From NCBI GenBank assembly GCA_016297695.1, contig JAEDGC010000030.1, forward strand, positions 1 through 20,791: a stretch of DNA of 20,791 nt, given 5' to 3'. Made by a program: the position numbers and the translations under genes. Position 1 is the stretch's first letter; every line of letters begins with the position of its first letter. This DNA is from Bacilli bacterium (lineage in GTDB: Bacteria > Bacillota_I > Bacilli_A > RF39 > UBA660). Positions 7,416 to 15,843 of the stretch are shown here, piece after piece. The notes beneath the pieces are model-generated. The model did not search any database, was not told the origin of the DNA, and saw nothing but the letters and a program-made list of their open reading frames with translations.

Positions 7416-9185
7416 TTAAATATTTTTTCTTACTCGTTTATTAATTCTATCATTTAACCTATCAATATATGTCTCATCTAACAATTCTCTATTATTTATA
7501 TTAGAAGATATAAAGTTATATAATTCAATGAAATTTTGCATTTTAAATAATGAAGCAAATTGAATTATAGCTACTTCTTTATAGTATCCAAGATTATTAT
7601 TTTTATCAAAATCTTTAATTACTAAAGTTTTATTTTCAAAATCTTTGGAATGATTATATTCATCAATATATATATTTCCATGAGCTATAGCATTTCTTAT
7701 ATGTTCAATAATATTTATATTTCTAACATATTTATCAAAATCAAATGTTTTTTTAAAATTTTTCATTGCTAAAACTAATGAAATATTATCTTGATATTTA
7801 GCAAGAGCTTTATAATATTTTTCAGTAAATATTTCAATTTTATCTTCACTTATATCTTCTTCTTTTGTATATTTTATATAGTTTTCTAAATCACTTTTTA
7901 TTTTAATTATAGAATTAAGTAATCTTTCATTTTTGTCCTCGTATTTTTTAATATCGCCATGATATGTTTCAAACGTATGCTCTACACTCATATTTGGATC
8001 ATCTAATAAATCTAAATCTAATTTTGAAAAATCCAAAGTTTCATTTTTAACCAATTTAGATAAATCATATTTTCCTTTTTCTGTTAACCCTTTTTCTAAT
8101 CCAAATTGATAAAATGAATTAAATCCAACTATATATGTTGCTAGTATTGCATTATCTATATCACTAAGAAATATTGAACTTAATTCTGAATTTTCTTTAG
8201 GTATGTCTAGCAAGGAAATATTTGGATTCTCTCTAAAAGTTTTTAATATAGCTAAATCTAAAAGTATTCCTTTAGAAGCATTAAAAGTTTGATATTGTCC
8301 TTTACTTAGTTTTAATACTTTATTAAGTAAATATCCAGCTAAATATTTTCCATATAAATCTTTAGAATACTCATTTGTTTCAAAATAATAATCTTTAATT
8401 TGTTGATAATACTCTAAATCATATATTGATGTTATTTTATAATTTATTTTTATTCCATACAGTTCCATTAATTCTTTTTTGCTATCTAAATATTTTTGAA
8501 TTCTTTCATTACTGTGATTATCTTCTTTAAAAATTTTAAAAATATTTTGTTTAATATTGTTAACATATTCTACATATTTAAGATTTCTAACTGTTCCTGG
8601 TAATGGTTCATCATCAATAAATATAAGTATCAAATCTTTGCAAAATCTTTTTAATGATGACTCTTTATAAACCTTTCTATCTTGAATATATTTCAAATTA
8701 GCATTAATTGTTGTAGATACTCCTTCTTCTTTGTAAAATCTTATTCCATCATCTATAGAAACAATAAATCTCATTAAATCGTCTATATTAATTTTTCCTT
8801 TTAATCCTTTTTCTTCAAATATTATTTCATTTGAATCAACTATAAAATCTCCATGAGCAAGCTTATTTCTTATTTTATCAATTACAACTGATGAATCTTT
8901 ATAAGATAGTTCATTAAGTCTCCATCCACTTCCATGTTTTGTAGCAATTAATTTAACTACATTATCTAAAAATTCTGGTACAATCTTTAATCTTACTTCT
9001 TTTTCTTTACAAATATATTCATCTACAACTGTAGTAAGATAAAAACCAGAAAAAACTGCTATAAGTAAATTATAATTAATTTTAGACAAATCTACATATT
9101 CTTCACCATATGATTCCATATAATTACTAAAATCAATATGTGATAAGAAGGCATCATACAAATTTTTAAATCTTATATCATCCAT
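7416..9185 (-). CDS. Predicted tandem-HEPN RNase-like protein
   Basis: A 589-aa soluble protein with two copies of the RX4H motif that defines HEPN ribonuclease domains: R106-NKLA-H111 followed by GDF near the N-terminus, and R497-NAIA-H502 followed by GNI near the C-terminus. Both lie at the end of a helix (DKIRNKLAHG, EHIRNAIAHG), as in known HEPN folds. The roughly 390 residues between are rich in Lys, Asp, Tyr and Ile, predicted mostly helical, and not recognised. HEPN proteins usually cut RNA in toxin, abortive-infection or CRISPR (Cas13, Csm6) systems; two HEPN domains in one chain can form a single composite site. No CRISPR repeat is seen nearby. AGGGGTG precedes the ATG by 5 nt. It is divergent from the DUF3883-like nuclease gene. 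HEPN call is fairly sure; role in defence is inference. Confidence 0.7.
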   Translation of the reverse strand: MDDIRFKNLYDAFLSHIDFSNYMESYGEEYVDLSKINYNLLIAVFSGFYLTTVVDEYICKEKEVRLKIVPEFLDNVVKLIATKHGSGWRLNELSYKDSSVVIDKIRNKLAHGDFIVDSNEIIFEEKGLKGKINIDDLMRFIVSIDDGIRFYKEEGVSTTINANLKYIQDRKVYKESSLKRFCKDLILIFIDDEPLPGTVRNLKYVEYVNNIKQNIFKIFKEDNHSNERIQKYLDSKKELMELYGIKINYKITSIYDLEYYQQIKDYYFETNEYSKDLYGKYLAGYLLNKVLKLSKGQYQTFNASKGILLDLAILKTFRENPNISLLDIPKENSELSSIFLSDIDNAILATYIVGFNSFYQFGLEKGLTEKGKYDLSKLVKNETLDFSKLDLDLLDDPNMSVEHTFETYHGDIKKYEDKNERLLNSIIKIKSDLENYIKYTKEEDISEDKIEIFTEKYYKALAKYQDNISLVLAMKNFKKTFDFDKYVRNINIIEHIRNAIAHGNIYIDEYNHSKDFENKTLVIKDFDKNNNLGYYKEVAIIQFASLFKMQNFIELYNFISSNINNRELLDETYIDRLNDRINKRVRKNI

Positions 9186-9213
9186 ATTTTCACCCCTAAA
9201 AACAATGACTTAT

Positions 9214-9242
9214 ATTATGGATTATTTTTTCTGATTTTTCAA
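9214..9242 (-). promoter_or_regulatory. Promoter of the tandem-HEPN gene
   Basis: Minus strand: TTGAAA (9237-9242), a 17-bp spacer and CATAAT (9214-9219), each one mismatch or two from consensus. It lies about 30 nt upstream of the start codon, in the 132-bp divergent intergenic space shared with the nuclease gene. Confidence 0.55.
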
Positions 9243-9317
9243 GTATTATCTTTACTTTTTTACTTAAAAATGTTAGCATATGAAATCAATAAAAATTATT
9301 TATTAACAGGAGTCCAT

Positions 9318-10373
9318 ATGAATAAAAGATTTTTAGAATATTTAAAGATTATTTTTAATGAAATTAGTCAAAATAAACCTATACAATCTATAGATGCTTT
9401 TAAATTTGCTAAAAATTATATTTATGATAACCCTAATGATAATGATGTTTTGATAGTTAAAGATTGGATAGTTAATGAATATCAAAAAGCTTTCTTAGAA
9501 AATAATTTTACAAACGCTTTAAATTTGCCTGATAATTTAAAATATCTAAAAATTCAAGAAATTTATAAATATTTACCTTTTATTCATGATAAAAAAAATT
9601 TTCCTAGTTATTTTTATAGTTTAATTAATAGTCCTAGCGAATATTACGGAACAATAGCTAATTTCTATAAAGGTTGTTTTTGGTTTTTTAAAGAACAAAA
9701 TAAATGTTTATTAACTAATGAACAAATAAATAAAATAAATACTTACTTAAGTGAAAATAAAAATATTTTAAATGGTAATTTAGAATCATATGATAATTTA
9801 GATACAGAAATATTAAGATATAAAAATATCTTTTTAAATATTTTTGATAAAGATTTTTATGAATTTAAAGAAAATAAAGAGGCTTTATCATTATGTTATA
9901 ATAAAAGATATGAGGGAAATATTATTATAGATTATAAAAATAAAAAATTAAGTAATATTGGTGAAGTATATGTTTTTGAAAAAATCAAAAATTTAATGAA
10001 TCCTATTTTTACTGCTAAAGAATTTGGAGATGGCTTCGGATTTGATATGTATTTTCAAAGTTATAAAGACAATATTATTTATGAGAATTTAATTGAAGTT
10101 AAAACAACTTCTAATCTAAATGAAAATGATTATTTTTATTTATCAGATAATGAATATAACACAATGATTAATTCTTTAAATGAAGCAAATGTCAATTATT
10201 TAGTATGTCGTGTATTTGCAGATGTATGTAATAATATTTTTGAATGTCACCTATTTAGTTTTAAAAATAATTGTTTAATAGCTCTTGATTGTGATATGCA
10301 ATATGAATTAGTAGAACATAGCATTAATGGATATTATTTTAAAAGAAAAGAAAAAGAAAAAAGATTAGTGTAA
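9318..10373 (+). CDS. DUF3883-like (PD-(D/E)xK-type) predicted nuclease
   Basis: A 351-aa protein and one of the few plus-strand genes. Its C-terminal 140 residues resemble DUF3883, often regarded as a restriction-endonuclease-like fold: IGEVYVFEKI with Glu216, then GDGFGFDM with Asp243, then LIEVKTT with Glu260 and Lys262, then FYLSDNEY. This gives an E...D...ExK active-site pattern. The N-terminal 200 residues are helical and unassigned and may form a specificity part. DUF3883 domains are common in restriction and other anti-phage proteins. The ATG at 9318 was chosen because AGGAG lies at 9308-9312; an in-frame ATG at 9270 has no ribosome binding site. It is divergent from the tandem-HEPN gene and convergent with the unknown operon. 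Confidence 0.72.
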   Translation: MNKRFLEYLKIIFNEISQNKPIQSIDAFKFAKNYIYDNPNDNDVLIVKDWIVNEYQKAFLENNFTNALNLPDNLKYLKIQEIYKYLPFIHDKKNFPSYFYSLINSPSEYYGTIANFYKGCFWFFKEQNKCLLTNEQINKINTYLSENKNILNGNLESYDNLDTEILRYKNIFLNIFDKDFYEFKENKEALSLCYNKRYEGNIIIDYKNKKLSNIGEVYVFEKIKNLMNPIFTAKEFGDGFGFDMYFQSYKDNIIYENLIEVKTTSNLNENDYFYLSDNEYNTMINSLNEANVNYLVCRVFADVCNNIFECHLFSFKNNCLIALDCDMQYELVEHSINGYYFKRKEKEKRLV

Positions 10374-10396
10374 AATAATGATACTAATCTTTTTTT
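10357..10396. terminator. Bidirectional rho-independent terminator between convergent genes
   Basis: Perfect 13-bp inverted repeat AAAAAAGATTAGT (10357-10369) and ACTAATCTTTTTT (10383-10395) around a 13-nt loop. A-run and T-run flank it on both strands, so it can end the nuclease gene (+) and the unknown operon (-). It overlaps the last codons of both genes. Confidence 0.75.
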
Positions 10397-10995
10397 AATT
10401 GTCTAGTTAAATTATTGCTTGGTAATTTACATGGTCCAAAATCCTTAGGAGCCGTTATATTAGGTAGAGTTTTTTTAACTCTTTTTAATAAAATTATTTT
10501 TTCTTCATTACTTATTAATTCATATATAATATTTAATTCATTAAATGTTTCTCGTATTAATTTATTCCACTGATTACTATCTAAATCTTCATGATATTGA
10601 TACCCTAAAGTATATTCATATAATTCTGAATACGCAATCATCATCGCCAAAAATTTTGGATTGTTAACATGTAAGTAAGCCTCCCCAGCTTGATAAGCAT
10701 GAGTTTCGGTTATTGCTTCTATAAATGTCCTATTTTTATATGTCTTAAAATTTCCATTTAAGAAATCATTTTTTAATATTTTAGATGTTTTTTCCCAGTC
10801 ATGTATAGTATCAAGTAAATCTCTAGATAATTCTCCAAGAGCAAGAAAGTCTTCACTTATCATGGCTTCTAAATAATCAGATGCTAAACAACTATTAAAG
10901 TATTCATAATCACCATCAACATCATCAGGATTTTCAGCAAATCCTCCTAATTCAATTATATTATCTTCATAATTTACATACTCATTTTTAAACAT
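10384..10995 (-). CDS. Unrecognised acidic helical protein, third gene of the unknown operon
   Basis: I do not recognise this 203-aa protein. It has no signal peptide or transmembrane segment. It is acidic at the N-terminus (ELGGFAENPDDVDGDYEYF) and looks mostly helical from about residue 40 onward, with a run rich in Tyr, His and Glu (ETHAYQAGEAYLHVNN) and a basic tail. The start was set at the ATG at 10995, since GAGGT lies just 5 nt upstream; a TTG-started longer form is less likely. It begins 20 nt after the 211-aa gene on the same strand, so it belongs to the same transcription unit. Base composition matches the surroundings. Confidence 0.65.
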   Translation of the reverse strand: MFKNEYVNYEDNIIELGGFAENPDDVDGDYEYFNSCLASDYLEAMISEDFLALGELSRDLLDTIHDWEKTSKILKNDFLNGNFKTYKNRTFIEAITETHAYQAGEAYLHVNNPKFLAMMIAYSELYEYTLGYQYHEDLDSNQWNKLIRETFNELNIIYELISNEEKIILLKRVKKTLPNITAPKDFGPCKLPSNNLTRQLKKD

Positions 10996-11015
10996 ATTAA
11001 ACCTCAACTTTTATT

Positions 11016-11651
11016 TTATTTTCTCTTTTTTAATACTAACCCATTTTCATCATGATAAATATATCCTAAGCATTCTTCACTTGTCATATTAAGAATACCA
11101 GAATTTAATAGTTCATTATATTTTCTTATTTCTTCTTTTGAAGCATTATCATTTAGAATAAATTCTTCTCCTACTTGTGGACAAATATCTTTTAAAAATT
11201 CATCATTATTTAATTTTTCTATAAATGTATTCATAAATTTTTTTGATGAACCTACAAAAGCAATTTTTGGTTTTGATAATTCATTAATATAATCACTTAC
11301 TAATTCATGCATATGATTTTTATATTCATCAGAGTAATAATTAAATATTTTACTAGGTTCTTCTATAAATATTTTTCTTTTATTAGTTTTTTGTATTGGA
11401 TTGCTTAATAATCCATATAATCTAGCATTTAACAAACAATCATCTAATTCTAAAAAATCTCCTTCAATTTGTTGCTTTAATGAAATCTCTTCAAATAATA
11501 GTCTATATCTTTCATCTTTATAATATTTTACTAATTGAAATTTTAACTCATTTACATCAATTTTTGTAATACCTTTAGACACTAAATCAGCTAAAAATAA
11601 TCTCATAAAATCATATTCACTAAATTTTTTAACCACTTCTACCAATCTCAT
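11016..11651 (-). CDS. Unrecognised soluble protein, second gene of the unknown operon
   Basis: A 211-aa protein with no family I can name. The N-terminal half (MRLVEVVKKF to about residue 120) looks helical and contains LNARLYGLLSNPIQ. The C-terminal half has alternating strands and helices, including KPKIAFVGSSKKF near residue 130, which superficially recalls a nucleotide-binding turn but lacks GxxxxGK[S/T]. No membrane segment. The ATG at 11651 is preferred, because AGGTGA lies 5 nt before it and would be coding in the GTG-started version. It directly follows the 259-aa gene (no gap to the alternative start), which implies co-transcription and probably translational coupling. Confidence 0.65.
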   Translation of the reverse strand: MRLVEVVKKFSEYDFMRLFLADLVSKGITKIDVNELKFQLVKYYKDERYRLLFEEISLKQQIEGDFLELDDCLLNARLYGLLSNPIQKTNKRKIFIEEPSKIFNYYSDEYKNHMHELVSDYINELSKPKIAFVGSSKKFMNTFIEKLNNDEFLKDICPQVGEEFILNDNASKEEIRKYNELLNSGILNMTSEECLGYIYHDENGLVLKKRK

Positions 11652-11660
11652 ATTATTCAC

Positions 11661-12440
11661 CTATTTTTTTATTTTCTTTAACTTTTTATTACACTCATTA
11701 TCAGGCATATTCCCTAACATTTTTTTATAACTTAATCCTTCTTTTCCTTTAATAGCGTCGTAGTCTGAGCTATTTAAAAAATTTCGGTAATTTTCCAAAT
11801 CTTTTTGTTCTTGATACTGAGAGTAATCATCGATAGTTCCATATTTTTCTCCTAAACTCACACAATCTCTAATATGTGGATTTCTCATTTTTTCTATCTT
11901 ATCAACAAAACTAACTATTTTTACTTTTTCATAATTTTCTCTATTATCTAAAACTCTTTCATTACTCAAAAAGTATGTAAAAAAATTATTGCCTTTTATA
12001 AATGAATTTGCATTGAAAAATATGCTATTAAAATAATAAAGTTCATTGAATAACATTTGTTCTTCTAAATCTAATTTTTCTACATTATAAAATATTAATT
12101 GAACAGCTCTGCAATATCTACGCAAAATACTTTGAAATTTTAACAAATCAAATTTATTATTAAATTCTATATCATAATCTAAAGTAACATCTAATAATGA
12201 TTTATCTTTTAATACTTGCAAAGTATATGAAAGTATATCTTTAACACTAACTTCTAATAAATCAATTTTAATATTTTGAGCATATTCAATATTAATATCA
12301 CATTCTGCTATAGAAATGCTACATATTTCTGGTATTTTATTTATTATTTCAAAATTATCTAACCCACAAAATATATAGTTGTTCACTTTTAAATTTATAT
12401 ATCTACGCTTAAATTCTTGAATTACTTCATTTTCTGACAT
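11661..12440 (-). CDS. Unrecognised alpha/beta protein, first gene of the unknown operon
   Basis: A 259-aa cytosolic protein with an alternating strand/helix pattern in the first 150 residues: NYIFCGL, SISIAEC, KIDLLEV, AVQLIFYNVEKL, SIFFNANSF. The hydrophobic run ending in YNVEKL looks like a decayed Walker B strand of a P-loop ATPase, but no Walker A is present, so I do not call it an ATPase. The C-terminal 70 residues are charged and end in a Lys-rich tail. GGAGG lies 5 nt before the ATG, and an extended -10 promoter lies directly upstream. It heads a three-gene minus-strand operon that meets the DUF3883-like nuclease gene tail to tail. Confidence 0.68.
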   Translation of the reverse strand: MSENEVIQEFKRRYINLKVNNYIFCGLDNFEIINKIPEICSISIAECDINIEYAQNIKIDLLEVSVKDILSYTLQVLKDKSLLDVTLDYDIEFNNKFDLLKFQSILRRYCRAVQLIFYNVEKLDLEEQMLFNELYYFNSIFFNANSFIKGNNFFTYFLSNERVLDNRENYEKVKIVSFVDKIEKMRNPHIRDCVSLGEKYGTIDDYSQYQEQKDLENYRNFLNSSDYDAIKGKEGLSYKKMLGNMPDNECNKKLKKIKK

Positions 12441-12472
12441 AATAACCTCCGTTAAAATCTTTATAGTTTTAT

Positions 12473-12478
12473 ATTATA
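12473..12478 (-). promoter_or_regulatory. Extended -10 promoter of the unknown three-gene operon
   Basis: Minus strand reads TGTTATAAT, a perfect -10 with TGn extension, 32 nt before the start codon. It follows the terminator of the preceding locus directly, so the operon is independently transcribed. No strong -35 is present. The same TGTTATAAT sequence precedes the GNAT gene. Confidence 0.55.
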
Positions 12479-12482
12479 ACAC

Positions 12483-12508
12483 AAAAAAGAGAATTTAATC
12501 TCTTTTTT
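12483..12508 (-). terminator. Terminator of the SipW/fibre locus
   Basis: Perfect 10-bp inverted repeat AAAAAAGAGA / TCTCTTTTTT with a 6-nt loop, 15 nt after the stop of the 719-aa gene. The T-run follows in the minus-strand direction. It ends the secretion locus just before the next operon's promoter. Confidence 0.72.
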
Positions 12509-12523
12509 AACTTTTTTTAGAAC

Positions 12524-14683
12524 TTATTCAAAAACATATATTTTAATATCGGACAATGTTCCCGTAAAATATCTAAATGGATTACCACTACCATCTAAAC
12601 TTGCTCCAAAAGTTAGTGGCACATCAAAAGATGTTAATTTAGACATATCCAAAAATTTTTCATTATCTTTGTCATTAAAACTAATATATAATATATTTTC
12701 TATTTTCTTAATTGATACTTTTTTATAAGTTGAGTTTGAATAATTTTTCTCTTTTTTTAATGAGCTAGATACATTTGCTCCAACTTGATAATTACTTGCA
12801 CTACTTAATCTAAATACTATTCCTGGCCAAGGTGAACCTGTTTCATCCATAATACTAAATATTGTGTCATATTGATTAACATAAGTAAGTTCTTTTACTT
12901 CAAATAATATTTCAAAATTTTTATTAATATTTTCTTCTGAAAATAAACAAATTCCCGTATCTATATAGTTATCGCCACTAAATACATTATCACCTGAATA
13001 TTCAGTTAAATTACCCCATAAAGCATATAAAGTAACCGTTTCGCCATTTATAGATGATAAATTTCTTACCGTTTCGCCGTCAGAATAACTTGTTCCTAAA
13101 CCATCACTTCTTGTGTTCCATTTTAAGAAATTTGATCCTGTTTTAGTATAAGTGTTGTTAAACAAATTTTGACTTTCTCCAGATGCAAATGTTTGACTTG
13201 CCATTTCTCCTGTACCACCATTAGAATCAAACATAACATTATATGTTCCACTACTCCATTGGGCATACAACGTCATACTATCATCTATAGATGACATATC
13301 AATTATATCTTTATTTTTGTAACTTGTTCCTGTTCCATCCGCTTTTGTATTCCACCCAGCAAATACATAATCTTCTTTTTCAAAAGTATTATCTATTAAT
13401 TTAGTATTATTTTCACCTAATACATATTGTTCATATGTTAAATTAGAACCATTATTAGAAGAATAAATTATTTTTTTGGATGTATCATATAATCCAACAC
13501 TCATATTGGCTAATGTTCCAGTAAAATACCTAAATGGATTCCCCGCACTATCTAGACTTGCACCAAATGTTACTGGTATATCAAAAGGATTTGGAAGCAT
13601 TGAAGAAAAATCTATAATTCTTGTGTCAAATCTATCATTAAAACTTATATATATTATATTATTAACTCTTTTTAAAGATACTTTATTAACATCAGCATTT
13701 TGATAAGTTTTGTTTGCTTTTGTTGAATTAGAAGCATTAGCAGCTATTTCATCTTCATTTGCACTTTTTATTCTATATACGATTCCTGGCCAAGGTGAAC
13801 CTGTTTCATCCATTGCACTTACCATTGTTGGATATTGATTTTTAGAAACACGCTGCTTTATCTCAAATGATACTTCAAAATTTTTACCTATATTTTCTTC
13901 TGAGAATAAGTATATCCCGGTATCTATATAATTTGTTCCATCAAAAACATAATCGCCATTATATGCATAATAATTATTAGAATTTTGCCATCTTGCATAT
14001 AGTGTCTGATCATTTAATATCGTTACTATACTATCACTATCAATTCTTTCTCCACCATCTTTTTTTGTATACCAACCGGCAAAAGAATAACCATCTTTTA
14101 TTGGAGTAGGTAATTCTTTATAAGTATCATTTTCTAAAACTATTTTATTTAAAGTATCAACACTTCCTCCATTAGCATCAAAACTAATAATATAAGCTTT
14201 TACAAAATTAAACTTTAAAATAATATTACTTATGTTTTCACTACCCATTGTTGTCTTATATGTTATTTCAATTTCTTTAGTACTATTTTTTTCTATTATT
14301 TCATTTTCAAAATAATTAGTTTCAAAACTAATATCTTCATTATTTGAACTCTCTATAATTATATTTTTAATAACATATTTTTGATTTCCTTTGTTTGTAA
14401 TTTTAACACTATAAGTAATTGTAGAATCGTCATTTGGAAGGGCTACGCCATTAGTAATAGTTTCTTTTGTATATTTGCTATTGTATGCTTCATAAGCACC
14501 ATTTGTTGCATTTACTAAATTTATCTCTGTAATTCTTATATCTGAATCTGCCTTTACTATTGCGCTACCATCAATAAACATTTCCGAATTTAATGCAGCA
14601 TATGTTATTGATATAAATGAAACAACAAATAAAATTAACAATAATAATATTATATTTTTTATGTTATGTTTTTTCATTTTCAT
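12524..14683 (-). CDS. Large secreted protein with InlB-type repeats and two duplicated jelly-roll-like domains
   Basis: A 719-aa exported protein. Residues 1-30 form a signal peptide ending TYA-A, followed by the EMFIDGSAIV motif shared with the two fibre proteins. A beta-sandwich-like region follows (40-163). Then come an InlB/Listeria-Bacteroides-type repeat (165-232; FDANGG...GWY...LYARW), domain A (241-400), InlB-type repeats 2 and 3 (about 425-477 and 480-556; LYAQW, LYALW) and domain B (561-719). A and B are close duplicates: both hold YIDTGI, LFSEENI, MDETGSPWPGIV, TFGASLD and NPFRYFTGTL. They look like LamG/concanavalin-type sandwiches that may bind glycans. No LPXTG or C-terminal anchor is present, so it is probably secreted or fibre-attached. 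It overlaps the preceding gene by ATGA. Adhesion is inferred. Confidence 0.85.
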   Translation of the reverse strand: MKMKKHNIKNIILLLLILFVVSFISITYAALNSEMFIDGSAIVKADSDIRITEINLVNATNGAYEAYNSKYTKETITNGVALPNDDSTITYSVKITNKGNQKYVIKNIIIESSNNEDISFETNYFENEIIEKNSTKEIEITYKTTMGSENISNIILKFNFVKAYIISFDANGGSVDTLNKIVLENDTYKELPTPIKDGYSFAGWYTKKDGGERIDSDSIVTILNDQTLYARWQNSNNYYAYNGDYVFDGTNYIDTGIYLFSEENIGKNFEVSFEIKQRVSKNQYPTMVSAMDETGSPWPGIVYRIKSANEDEIAANASNSTKANKTYQNADVNKVSLKRVNNIIYISFNDRFDTRIIDFSSMLPNPFDIPVTFGASLDSAGNPFRYFTGTLANMSVGLYDTSKKIIYSSNNGSNLTYEQYVLGENNTKLIDNTFEKEDYVFAGWNTKADGTGTSYKNKDIIDMSSIDDSMTLYAQWSSGTYNVMFDSNGGTGEMASQTFASGESQNLFNNTYTKTGSNFLKWNTRSDGLGTSYSDGETVRNLSSINGETVTLYALWGNLTEYSGDNVFSGDNYIDTGICLFSEENINKNFEILFEVKELTYVNQYDTIFSIMDETGSPWPGIVFRLSSASNYQVGANVSSSLKKEKNYSNSTYKKVSIKKIENILYISFNDKDNEKFLDMSKLTSFDVPLTFGASLDGSGNPFRYFTGTLSDIKIYVFE

Positions 14684-15843
14684 AGAGCCTTTTTCCTATG
14701 TTTTTTCTTTTTCATATCTTCTTCATACAATGATTCTGATTCTTTTTTTTCTAAATAAGCCCTGGTAATTCTATATTTATACATCGTATCATCTTTGATG
14801 ATAACAAAGAAACATTTTTCACCTTTTATTACTTCATAATATAATATAGGCGAATTTAAAGTTTGCGAAGCATCAACCATTTCTTGGAATGTTTCAGGGT
14901 ATATTTTATTTGGAATATTATTTTCATTTAATTCAACGTTACCATTTACAATTATTCGATCATAATCTCTTAATATTTTATTAACGGTTATATTATAAAT
15001 ATTTTTCTTTCTATTTTGTAAAAATAAATATACTGCTAAACCAATTATTGATAATGCAATTAAAAGTATTACAATTCCTAAAGTAAATAATAGTTTATTT
15101 TTTACATTTGCACTTATTGGTGTTGATAAGTTACCACTTTCATTTATATCATCTGATAATTTCTTAATATTTATTGTTTGTTCACTTAATGGAATACTTA
15201 TTTGTAATTTCTGATTTCTATCTAAATTGTTATCTTTATATTTTCCATTTACTTTTATATCCATTGTAACAATTAATTTGCTATCAACTGCCAAACCATA
15301 ATCAACTTTATATGAATTTACATAGCTATTATAGTGATCATAATCAATATCAATATCTTCGTTTATTACAAAATTATTTGAACTAATAAATTCTTCTTTT
15401 TCATCTAATAAATTATAATTTTTGGTATGTAAAATCTTACTTGAATCAACTGGATCTGAAATTATTAATTCTCCAGTTATTTTATATTTATAGTTAAAAT
15501 CCATATTTTCATCAGCATGTATTTCATAATTAAATTTGGAATTAATACTATTAATAATATTTGCAACATATTGCATTCCACTGTCTAAGACTTTGCTATC
15601 ATAATAATCATTTTCTTTTAAATAGACTTTATAGTCTGATTTTCCATTTTCACTATATCCAACATTTATAACTTTTCCACTTAACTGTATTGAATTTTTA
15701 ATCATTAATAAAGATATCAAAAGTAAAATACCTGCTGGAATTAAAAGAAAACAAAACCATCTTTTTAAATTTAGTCTTTTTCTTTTCCTTTTTCGTATTT
15801 TATACAGTTTATCTGTACTATAATACATTACCTCTTTACTCAT
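14680..15843 (-). CDS. DUF5305-like membrane protein of the SipW locus
   Basis: A 387-aa membrane protein with a very basic N-terminus, one TM helix (about 30-48), a long extracytoplasmic beta-rich region (about 50-250), a second TM (251-275) and a cytoplasmic tail of about 110 residues that begins NRKK and ends in a Lys/Arg-rich run. The stretch SDYKVYLKENDYY...QYVANIINSINSKFNYE (about 69-106) fits the DUF5305 family as I recall it, which tends to be encoded next to SipW-type signal peptidases. Its role is unknown; it could hold or guide substrate proteins during cleavage or fibre assembly. It overlaps both neighbours by 4 nt (ATGA), so the three are tightly coupled. A strong AAGGAGG precedes the start. 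Family assignment is moderate. Confidence 0.68.
   Translation of the reverse strand: MSKEVMYYSTDKLYKIRKRKRKRLNLKRWFCFLLIPAGILLLISLLMIKNSIQLSGKVINVGYSENGKSDYKVYLKENDYYDSKVLDSGMQYVANIINSINSKFNYEIHADENMDFNYKYKITGELIISDPVDSSKILHTKNYNLLDEKEEFISSNNFVINEDIDIDYDHYNSYVNSYKVDYGLAVDSKLIVTMDIKVNGKYKDNNLDRNQKLQISIPLSEQTINIKKLSDDINESGNLSTPISANVKNKLLFTLGIVILLIALSIIGLAVYLFLQNRKKNIYNITVNKILRDYDRIIVNGNVELNENNIPNKIYPETFQEMVDASQTLNSPILYYEVIKGEKCFFVIIKDDTMYKYRITRAYLEKKESESLYEEDMKKKKHRKKAL

Noticed and set aside
7416..9185. Calling the tandem-HEPN protein a Cas13 effector
   Set aside because: No direct-repeat array or adaptation gene is seen within the window, the protein is shorter than typical Cas13, and RNxxAHG motifs are common in non-CRISPR HEPN proteins.
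11661..12440. P-loop ATPase call for the first gene of the unknown operon
   Set aside because: A Walker-B-like strand is present, but there is no GxxxxGK[S/T] anywhere in the protein.
13476..13703. Plus-strand reading frame inside the InlB-repeat gene
   Set aside because: Antisense shadow; the opposite strand carries clear, duplicated domains.
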